In this document: piece by piece, positions 52,375 to 62,500 of the stretch
How positions within the stretch are numbered: position 1 is the first letter of the stretch
How the letters are laid out: every line of letters begins with the position of its first letter
DNA from: Cristatella mucedo
Taxonomy: Eukaryota; Bryozoa; Phylactolaemata; Cristatellidae
Direction: 5' to 3'
DNA length: 62,500 nucleotides
Assembly: GCA_009760855.2 (NCBI GenBank)
Contig: WPIO01000016.1
Location: 3,102,501 to 3,165,000 of the forward strand
Position numbers and translations under genes: made by a program
The notes under the pieces: model-generated
The model's input: only the letters and a program-made list of their open reading frames with translations
Told to the model about the DNA's origin: nothing
Databases searched by the model: none

Positions 52375-53115
52375 ATCCATATGCGGGTGTCATCAATTTA
52401 TGACATATCACTAGACGACCTCGTCAACTCCATAGTCTAGTCTGCCTACTTTCAGCTTCGTAACATCTCCCAAATTTTGGGCATGATTAGACAGGGATAC
52501 CACATCCGAGTTGGCCCATGAATTGGTGACATCCTCTCTCGACTTTAGCTCAATGCTCGCTTGTCTTCCGGCGAGTGCAATCACAGGCTTACAATCGGAG
52601 CAAAACTCGACAGCTAGGCTTGTTTGCCCTGATTGTGTCAGTTGTCGCATTTCCCCCTTCTCACCGACCCGCACCGGATCACCGTCCAGCAGCGTATCGA
52701 ATACGAGGATTCGCCACTCACTCGTAGGTTTCTGCGTTGTCCGGCTCTAGCCTACCTGTCAGTCAAGACTACTCCCCAACTACGCCATCATCCGCTTTCA
52801 TGCCCTCAAATCTTTAGCTATGCTTTGGATGAACTTCAAATCTTTTGGAGACGGTGGCGTTGGTTTGTAAGCTTCCGAAGCCGGGAACTCAGTCTCGACT
52901 GACTTCACGACATACCCAGACTTGACATTTAAAAAGAAGCCAACGATGCACGTGTTCATCGTAGAATTTGCTGGGTCCTTTGTGTGCGTTTGCCGACGTT
53001 GTGCATGTTATCGCTTCTCAATTAGCATCCTTCCGTTGCGGCCCAACTAATGTGTCCTGAAAGAAATTTAGCACTCTTATGGCGCTATGCGAATGTTTTA
53101 TTATTGTTATGACTA
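52375..53115 (+). mobile_element. LINE family A 3' fragment, plus strand, decayed
   Basis: Fragments read LDRDTTSELAHELVTSSLDF, LQSEQNSTARLVCPDCVSC and, later, a Lys-rich FKKKPTMHVF-like end, with many stops. The hairpin has decayed (AAGAAATTTAGCACTCTTATG) and the tail is TTTTATTATTGTTATG. It is head-to-head with the LINE at 51410-52370. Confidence 0.75.
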
Positions 53116-53910
53116 GTATTATATATTATATACATATATATATATTATAAACATATGTATATATGTAATATTTATGTATGTACATTAGTATCTTTTGCAT
53201 CAATTTAGCATCGCCAATGCCAGAGAACTTTCGCGAAGTGAGAAGGAGTATTTTAGACACTTGGCTGCGTTTACTCGAAAGATGGCTTCCGAGAGATTAC
53301 TCTCTCAAAATACGCGATCTTAACTGCAAAGTCGACATTGCAGTCATTGACGGCATTGACGGCGGCAGCTCACCAGGACTCTTCTGTACGCATTCTGGCT
53401 TGCATCCTGATATAAACGAATAAGTAGACTACACAATTAAAAGGTGCTGACTTTGAATACTTAGTACACATCGTGTCAATGTGCTCTAGCGTGGAGCAAA
53501 CACTAGCAGTGGAACACTGCCCACGTCAGATGCAAAAACCTCTCTGTCTAATAATAATAGCGTTGCTGCCACCCAAAAAGCTGAGGCGAGCACTATTCCT
53601 CTATAGCTCTCTCCTTATCTCTCCTTACCCTTGTCTCCTTATCCTGCCCCGCTTTGGCATTTAGCGATCGCCAGCCGCTTTGCGACACGGCTCGAAAGGA
53701 CCTCACCACCACCACCCCTCCCCCCCCCCCCCCCCCCTAAGCTCCGAGACGGCTCCTGACGCTGTTGCTGCAGAAGGAAGGTCGACGCACTGCCGGTCGC
53801 CCGAGCGCTGCGCGGCCGGCGGCACGCTCTCCCGGGAGCCGCTGCTGATGCTGTTTGAGTGCATGGCTGAACAACGATCGTCGAAACCCGCCGCCGCCGC
53901 CGCCGTCGAC
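53116..53910 (+). promoter_or_regulatory. Upstream region and probable 5' UTR of the FAM78-like gene
   Basis: AT-rich to 53200, then a pyrimidine-rich CTCTCCTTATCTCTCC segment at about 53612-53650, the poly(C) run and CpG-rich DNA into the start codon. No TATA box is positioned clearly. Confidence 0.4.
53719..53737. repeat. Poly(C) run
   Basis: About 18 consecutive C, just upstream of FAM78 exon 1. Confidence 0.95.
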
Positions 53911-56255
<2,345 letters not shown>

Positions 56256-57129
56256 GCGGCGGCAAAGGACGCCGACAGTGCTTCCGTCGAGCTGTCGGTC
56301 CGAGGCCGGGCCGATGGCGCGCCGCGGTGCCACCGCTGGGCGGGCGGTGGCGCCCTTAGCTGACTCGCCGATGGACGCCAATGGCCGACGGTGCGGCGGA
56401 GTCAATCGCCGCCGCCGCTGCCGCCTTCGCCTCCGACCCGCCACTCCGCCCACCCCCGATGGCGAACGCGCCTCTGGGCCGGCCTCTGCAGCGGTCGCAC
56501 GCACATGCACAGGCATCTACTGCAGGCGGCCGGTGCCTCGAATTATTTTTTGCCGCGAAGGTTGATCGGGCGGCCGCCCCGCATCGCCCGCCGCAGCCAG
56601 CCAGTGTCGCCAAAGCCGCCGCTATGCGAACGCGACAGAATGCACCGCACACATATACATATTACGGCCGACGCTCTGCTCGAGAACGAGGCGCTGCCGG
56701 GTAGCGAAATCGCACGTCGGCGCCGGGTGCGCATGTCGGCAGGTGGCGCGCTAGTCGAGCTTCGAGGCGAAGAGTGCTCTCATCGGGCTGGACGTCGGTC
56801 GCACGGGAAGGAGTCCGTGCGGCCGCTGGGCGGGCTGTCATCATTCTTCTAGAGGACTGTCGTATGTTTTTCAATTAAAGTTACACACTCGGCACGAGTG
56901 ATACGAAGGGAGCGAGCTACAGTTATTCTCAAGGGATGCCTTTTTTAAGTCGCTGAGCAAGCGATATCAAGTCCATTCGACAGATCTGAAAGCCGTGCGG
57001 CGAGCCTTCTGCTCGCCGCCCGAGTCACGTGGGTGCATACGGTGCACGTTTTGCTAGACTGGTTCCGGTCGCCGAGACGTCAGCCGTGGAGCTACAGGCT
57101 CTCCGAAAGTGGATATATATTTTTGGACC
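56256..57129 (+). other. 3' region of FAM78 gene and flank
   Basis: This GC-rich stretch follows the FAM78 stop codon and is followed by ordinary sequence up to a Gypsy LTR. It probably holds the 3' UTR. The first plausible polyadenylation hexamer is ATTAAA at 56874-56879. Open frames here on both strands show no recognisable domain. Confidence 0.5.
56874..56879 (+). terminator. Candidate FAM78 polyadenylation signal ATTAAA
   Basis: ATTAAA is the commonest variant of the animal poly(A) hexamer. It lies about 620 bases after the FAM78 stop codon, preceded by a T-rich stretch (GTTTTTC). No AATAAA lies closer on the plus strand. Confidence 0.4.
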
Positions 57130-57375
57130 TGTAGCCCGAATTATTGCCGCGGACGGCACAAAGCGCTAGCCAACGAGCAACATCACCAGTTTATTCCTCA
57201 TCCACACGGAGCAGGGCGAAGCACTACTCTCATCGCCCGTCTCGCCCACCGGAGTTCCCCGACTCTCTTGGCAAAACAAACCACTAATCGCATGGCCCGG
57301 CTGCTTACCACATCGAGTGTCACAGCCCACTTGTACAGTGATCAAGGGCAGTGTCATCAATTAACTAAAACCACA
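57130..57375 (-). repeat. Gypsy 3' LTR
   Basis: 246 bp, TGTGG...CTACA on the minus strand. A purine-rich AGGCGGGCA lies just upstream, on the pol side, as the likely polypurine tract. Confidence 0.9.
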
Positions 57376-57459
57376 TGCCCGCCTGATCTGGAGATCAATT
57401 AACGACGTAGCCAGAGCAGCAAGCAGCTGTTCTTCTCCACTGCTTAGACAGCGAGAAGG

Positions 57460-58700
57460 CTAAACATTAACCACGTAGTCCTCATAGCGCGCCGGCGGTC
57501 TCAGGCCACATCTTGGCCGTAGCTGTCTGCGAGTCGCGTGCTGAGGTAGCGGTTCAACATCGTTATCTCTGCCCCACTTAAGCTTTCCTTCATGGTCAGT
57601 GACTCGAAGCCCTAGTACGCGACCTTCGACCAACTTTTCCGGGGGCTTAGCTTCGAGCCCGAACTGTCGCAGGAGAGAGATAACACGCTCATTCGTGACA
57701 AGATCATTGTTGGCGATTATATCGTCCACGTATGAGTCAGTGCCTTCGCGCACCCGTGGGTCCATAGAAAGCACCTTATTTAACACGGCGGTCATTATCT
57801 TAGGCGCTACATTTAATCCGAAGCCTAGCCGCGTAAGGCAGTACCGCCTCCCTGGTAGGCGACAGCCTGGTATCTCCACAGGGAAGGGTCGACATGAAGC
57901 TGTAAATACGCTTTGCGAAGGTCGATAATGCTAACATTACTTCCCATGCGGTGCCATGCCCGAAGTTTCTCGCTGCAAACGTCACCGTTGGCAGTGTGGC
58001 TGGAAACGTATTGGTTCAGCGCGCGGTAGTCTAAAACGGGCCGCACTTTGTCTTTCTTACTCTGGAACACTGCCATTAGCGGCACAAGGCTTTCACACTC
58101 CCCTTCGTAGGGCTTCAGCCAGCCGAGTTGGAGCCACTCTTGGATCTCCTTATCGTAGTCGGCCTGCAGGTCGGCGGGCACGCGGTAAGCCTCGACGTGG
58201 TTTACCAAGTTGGGAGAAGTCACGCCGTCGGCCCAATGCCACTTTACGACCCATTTTCCGCCACGGTACACCGCCGAAAAGTCTCTGTCGGAAACGCTGA
58301 CGTCGCTAGACAGTGCCCCGATTGCATTGCACCGCCCATTGAAGGTTACTACACAGCCTTCATGGCCTATCACCACGCCTCCCAGCTGTCGCACAGCATC
58401 CATGCCAAGGAGCATATCATACCCCGGTACGATCTCGGATACGAGGCAGTCCAGCTCTATTGCGATGCCCTGCACAGAGCATGTCACGCGACACGCCGAC
58501 CGGCAACGAGCGACTGCTCCATTGAATGTAATTACTGGCTCGTTAACTGGATAAGACTGCGCCGAGGTGGCAAGCAGTACCGAAGATTTAGTCACAATCG
58601 ACCGAGAGCAGCCAGTATCAAGGAGCGCCTTCATAATGCGACCACCGTTGAGAACATTTATTGTTGGCAGTCGAGTTGACAAGCAGGGGAATGCACCGGC
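57460..58700 (-). pseudogene. Gypsy pol fragment: protease and reverse transcriptase, frameshifted
   Basis: Protease shows LLDTGCSRSIV near its start. The linker leads to reverse transcriptase motifs VRPVLDYRALNQ, IIDLRKAYLQLHVDP, LGFGLNVAPKIM and catalytic YVDDI. The frame changes once near 57860, between WRYQAV and RYCLTRL, and the product ends shortly after RRQL, within the thumb. It lies in a different frame from gag and is open upstream of 58682, which suits a gag-pol frameshift. It cannot make a full polymerase. Confidence 0.88.
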
Positions 58701-58720
58701 GCTATAACATGCGCTTCCCC

Positions 58721-59425
58721 TTACTCGTTTTTTGGCTGCTCACGCCCCGGACATATTGCTGCTAGGTGTGAGTCGTCGCCGCATACAAAACACAGCCTTC
58801 GCTGCCTTTGCGACGAACGGCAGTCGCGACTTATGTGCCCTTCCTTTTTGCAGAAGAAACAAAAGCGCTTCCGTGGAGTCGAGCGATAGCCTTTAGCTCC
58901 TAGTGCCTCAGCAGCGGCCGCATAGCTCGGCTCCTGGCAACTCATAAGCGCTCGAGCCTTCTCAACGACCTCAGACATCGCCATCTTTTCGAGCGCACAC
59001 GCCGCGCGTAGCTGCTTTCGGATGTCCTCTGGAAGCCCGGTGACGAAAGCGCATTTTACCAAGTCATCCTTCGCAGCCGCACTTACCAATCCGGCCAGCC
59101 GGGCCAAAATCGATGCGTATACGTCCACTGGCTCCCCAGCTTGGAGCCACCGTGTCGTGAGCTCCTCATAAGCTTTAAATTTATCCGCCGAAAATGCAGC
59201 CAGAAGAGCCTCTTTTACGATGGTATAGTCTTTCTTCGCCTGTACATTGATGCTTTGGTACACGGTGAACGCTCCGCCGGTTAGAAAAAGGGGCAGGAAT
59301 TTGTGGCGGTCGGCAGCGACAAGACTTTGAATCTCTGCGACCAGATCAAACTTTTCAACCCAGCCCGCAAAGTCTCCGCTGCCGTCGAATTGAGTGACGA
59401 TGTGGCTGAACTTTACGTTCTCCAT
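58721..59425 (-). CDS. Gypsy gag with two zinc knuckles
   Basis: The frame opens with MENVKFSHIVTQFDG at the ATG at 59425, 17 bases inside the 5' LTR; an in-frame TTG three codons upstream is less likely. The N-terminal half is a capsid-like region (FAGWVEKFDLVAEIQ, ALLAAFSADKFKAYEEL, FVTGLPEDIRKQL). The C-terminus has two knuckles, CFFCKKEGHISRDC and CFVCGDDSHLAAIC, and stops after QPKNE. It packages the element RNA and particle. The frame is intact. Confidence 0.88.
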   Translation of the reverse strand: MENVKFSHIVTQFDGSGDFAGWVEKFDLVAEIQSLVAADRHKFLPLFLTGGAFTVYQSINVQAKKDYTIVKEALLAAFSADKFKAYEELTTRWLQAGEPVDVYASILARLAGLVSAAAKDDLVKCAFVTGLPEDIRKQLRAACALEKMAMSEVVEKARALMSCQEPSYAAAAEALGAKGYRSTPRKRFCFFCKKEGHISRDCRSSQRQRRLCFVCGDDSHLAAICPGREQPKNE

Positions 59426-59441
59426 TACTGCCAAAATAGCT

Positions 59442-59687
59442 TGTAGCCCGAATTATTGTCACGGACGGCACAAAGCGCTAGCCGACGAGCAACACCACCA
59501 GTTTATTCCTCCTCCACACGGAGCAAGGCGAAGCACAACTGTCATCGCCCCTCTCGCCCACCGGAGTTCCCCGACTCCCTTGGCAAAACAACCCACTAAT
59601 CGCACGGCCCGGCTGCTTACCACATCGAGTGTCACAGCCCACTCGTACAGCGATCAGGGGCAGTGTCATCAATTAACTAAAACCACA
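59442..59687 (-). repeat. Gypsy 5' LTR
   Basis: 246 bp, the partner of the LTR at 57130-57375. The gag start codon follows 17 bases inside it. Confidence 0.9.
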
Positions 59688-59755
59688 GGACTAGGCTAGG
59701 AGGCCTTAGCAGCGACGCATCTTCGGCTTCGCTGCTTCATGCTCTTGCTTTGGAG

Positions 59756-59936
59756 CAGCGGTTCTTCCCTAATACCGCGACCCTTTAATGCAGCCCCTCA
59801 TGTTGTGGTGACCCCCAACCATAAAATTGTTGTGTGCGAAATGCGGAAATGCATGTTTTCCGACGCTCTCATGTGACCACTATGAAAGGGTCGTTCGACC
59901 CCAACGGGGTCGCGACCCACAGATTGAGAGCCACTG
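59756..59936 (-). mobile_element. hAT-type MITE (181 bp)
   Basis: The minus strand begins CAGTGGCTCTCAATC and continues GGGTCGCGACCCC; the other end, read inward, is CAGCGGTTCTTCCC followed by CGCGACCC. These are terminal inverted repeats of the CAGTGGTTCTC class known from animal hAT elements. The 8-bp flanks CTTTGGAG and CTCGAGAG agree at 5 positions, plausible for an old 8-bp target duplication. There is no coding capacity. Confidence 0.75.
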
Positions 59937-59943
59937 CTCGAGA

Positions 59944-60030
59944 GGGAGACTACTCAAGATGGAGACTACTCCAGAGGAAGACTACTCCAAAGGGAGACTA
60001 CTCCAGAGGGAGACTACTCCAGAGGGATGG
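59944..60030. repeat. 18-bp tandem repeat, about 5 copies
   Basis: GGAGACTACTCCAGAGG-type units directly beside the hAT MITE end. Confidence 0.88.
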
Positions 60031-60299
60031 CTACCAAAGTTTGTGGGTTGGGTTTCGTCGGGCTGTCGAGCAGGCTTTCAGGAAGGGCTCTTCAAGTGCG
60101 GATATTCAGAGTTTTGAAAAGGGGGTGCGAACATTTTTTTAGAGGGGTTAAAAAGACGGTCTGTTAGGGCGGAATCGGGGTGTGCTTTAACTTCAGAAAC
60201 GGCTACCATTTTAAGAAGTTAAAGATACACTTGTGGTCTTCACTGCAACTCACTTGTGAAATCATCTCACTTCGGTAAGCAAATCTTGCAGGTCTTCCG

Positions 60300-61075
60300 G
60301 CGCTATGAAATGTGGTGCTTACACTTGGTAAAAAACTCTGCTGTCAGGTTTGTGTCTGCCACGTGAGCGGTGCTGTTGCCACCTTCCGCTTCCCGCCGAT
60401 CTGCACTGCCTCACCAAGAACAGCATCGACTTCAAGGTTTCGTCATTCACTTTTACGTCCCGTTATTCTCTTCGGCTCCAGCTCCCAATCAGAGCTCTAT
60501 AATAAATAACCATCGTATACTAGTGTTGTAGTACTATAATACGTATCTAATACATTATATTTATAATATTAGAATGTAATATATAAGTATTATAGTATTA
60601 TATTATAATTATATATGTAATTCTATAATGTGTAATGTATTTATATGATAAAAATAATTATTTAATATATAATAATGTTATAATCAGTATTAAAGTATTG
60701 TATAGCATTTAGTACTATCAATGTAATAACAATATTACTAGGCATCACACCACCCGCTTTTCTTACATCGTTATCCTATGCCTCGAACCAACCTCGAATC
60801 CTTGGGAGAGTGTGCCTATAGTTCGCATGCTTCCTAAGCCTCTAACTCACTCCCAACAGACGTCACGACATCCCTTGACTTGAAGGCATTTAAAAAAAAG
60901 ATAAATACGCACCTGTTTCTCGCACCATTTTCTGAGCGTTTGCATGCTTATGCGTGCTGACTCTGCGAACGCTTCCTGTTCACAATTGAAACACTGCCCT
61001 TCAGCACATAAACCGTGCCTAGGAAGAGATTTAGTTCGCTAAGGGAGCTACACAAGTGAATCTGTATTATCATTA
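60300..61075 (+). mobile_element. LINE family A relic split by an AT-rich insertion, plus strand
   Basis: LINE sequence at 60310-60490 (ADLHCLTKNSIDFKVSS, then SLRLQLPI) resumes at about 60745 (HHTTRF, SNPWESVP, HLKKR). The 3' UTR with GTGCCTAGGAAGAGATTTAG and the ATTATCATTATT tail end near 61075. About 250 bases of AT-rich DNA sit between. Confidence 0.72.
60500..60745. repeat. AT-rich insertion inside a LINE relic
   Basis: About 245 bases of TATAATAT-like sequence with repeated short inverted repeats (TATTATA, TAATATA) between two pieces of one LINE. No coding content. Confidence 0.7.
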
Positions 61076-61428
61076 TTGAGTCTACAGCCTCTCCGCACGA
61101 AAGACCCCAGAACCTTCGGGACACCTATAGTTCCCGGGGACGAGGGCCGGCTAGATAAGTTAAAAATAGAATACAAATTATGTGCATAGCGACTGAAGAG
61201 GCTTTTTCGGCGTCTCCTATTCTATGAGTTCGCTCATGTTTAAGGGGCCATCGTTTATCTAGATAGGGCTAGGAAGGCTGCTACAGCTGCACACCTTTTA
61301 CGTTGCGTGATAAGTGTCTTTTCCTGCCAGTCTATCTCTGCACAAGGCGGGGGTCTTACTTGACGAGTTTGTGAATAGATTAATGTGCTTACTAAGACTC
61401 AGACAAGCTTCGAGGACAGCGCTCCCTC

Positions 61429-61521
<93 letters not shown>

Positions 61522-62500
61522 CGCTCTCGCTCTCTCTCTCTCAGTGTACGAGTTTTTTTTAGCACGACACGATTTCCGCACGGAGATAATGGCTTTCCGG
61601 AAGTTGAAGAGCAAATTAATGATTATTATGTTCAGTATTACTTTTTATTATGGTTTAGTGACGGGAAATGGACAGAAATGAAAGGTTTGTAGCGACCACG
61701 GAGCTTTTTTCTTTCTCACCTGACTGAAGAGAGGTGTAGTATTTGCCCTCGTATAGCGCACCGTCGAACGTTAACGATTTTAAAAATTTTTTAAATGTTA
61801 TTCACATACCAGGTCAAAGTGAGGTCAAAGTCATGAGGTTAAAGTCTAGTCTCTCCATACCAAAATGCTTGCTGAGCCCTGGGCCAAGTGAGCTTGAAAT
61901 TGAGTCACAGAAAGTTGCAGGATCTTCACTGGTGAAAGTTAGTGAACCGGATCATTAACCGTCGTCAGTCGGAATTTCGCCCTTTCTCTCGCGAAGTCCT
62001 GCCAGGCAACCTAAGCTAACAGTGAATACTGCGATGAATTTCAAAGAAAGTGAGTTTGAAAAACTAATGCTTATGCTAAATTTTGTTGATGCTATTCATT
62101 CTGAATTGTTAGACAAGCGTCTTTGTCGACGTTGAGGTTCATAATTAGCTTTTTTTAGTATTCTTCGCAGCTCCGGTGGTAGGCTGGCTTTACGTTCGCA
62201 AATTATTTGTTTTCATCCAACACATTGTCCTGAGAGTTCAGCCAATGAGGCAAAATCTTTAATCGCAGAGTAAAATCACTGATTATGCCGTTAACGGGAA
62301 AACCCGGTCGAACCTTTATCGACGTGTTTCGGGGCAACAGAAGGAATGCAATGTTTCTGGGCCACACTCGGCAGCAGATTATTCGGAGACAGACTGATTC
62401 AGGCGCGTCACTAGCTCCGGCCTGATTTTTGCAGTTCTTCAATCACGCTATCGAGAGGAAGTTTTGTTTCCACCTTTGGCTCTGCGGCGTCGCAGCCGGG
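61076..62500. other. Intergenic sequence to window end
   Basis: Contains the CT microsatellite. Around 61805-61850 AGGTCAAAG recurs with short spacing (GTCAAAGTGAGGTCAAAG), a nuclear-receptor-like direct repeat that may be chance. No gene recognised. Confidence 0.4.
61431..61545. repeat. (CT)n microsatellite
   Basis: About 44 CT units followed by CTCGCTCGCTCTCGCTC variants. Confidence 0.96.

Larger units (their letters stand above)
57130..59687 (-). mobile_element. Ty3/Gypsy LTR retrotransposon, internally deleted
   Basis: Two 246-bp LTRs (57130-57375 and 59442-59687; TG...CA on the minus strand) bracket gag and a partial pol. Flanks GGACC (57125-57129) and GGACT (59688-59692) look like a 5-bp target duplication with one change. 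The LTRs differ at about 15 positions by eye (around 6%), so the insertion is not recent. Pol ends inside reverse transcriptase: there is no RNase H or integrase before the 3' LTR. The element could have moved only with help from another copy. Confidence 0.92.

Overview
This is eukaryotic, almost certainly invertebrate-animal, nuclear DNA. Coding sequence is split by GT-AG introns. The two clear host genes belong to animal families (an arylsulfatase B/I/J-like enzyme and a FAM78-family protein). The rest is retrotransposon debris, tRNA-headed SINEs, microsatellites, minisatellites and CpG-rich islands. I cannot name the species or phylum from sequence alone. The window has no operons, CRISPR arrays or bacterial features.

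Layout. 1-15.3 kb: GC-rich islands, simple repeats, a 251-bp palindromic foldback element (4677-4927), SINEs and truncated LINEs, the longest LINE at 13.16-14.83 kb on the minus strand. 15.3-20.5 kb: a complete eight-exon sulfatase gene on the minus strand; its exon phases all join to give 600 residues. 20.5-23.5 kb: its CpG-rich upstream region, then LINE fragments. 23.86-27.47 kb: two Copia retrotransposon remnants head to head, sharing a 910-bp inverted core that is identical although their LTRs have diverged. 28.4-29.2 kb: a G-rich minisatellite. 29.7-33 kb: GC-rich DNA with no recognisable gene. 33.9-38.2 kb: a mosaic of LINE fragments in both orientations. 38.46-39.75 kb: about 90 copies of a 14-bp minisatellite. 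42.3-45.7 kb: a CpG island with one candidate first coding exon for a membrane protein. 45.8-53.1 kb: LINE fragments, one split by a SINE with a target-site duplication. 53.9-56.3 kb: a complete three-exon FAM78-like gene on the plus strand. 57.1-59.7 kb: a minus-strand Ty3/Gypsy element with both LTRs but without RNase H and integrase. 59.76-59.94 kb: a hAT-type MITE. 60.3-62.5 kb: a decayed LINE, a CT tract and unassigned sequence.

The two host genes are independent of each other. The mobile elements show two couplings. SINE family A carries the same two-stem 3' hairpin as LINE family A, as expected if the LINE machinery mobilised it. The Copia pair shows sequence homogenisation across an inverted repeat. 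Most long open frames in the window are artefacts of stop-free simple repeats or GC-rich antisense reading.
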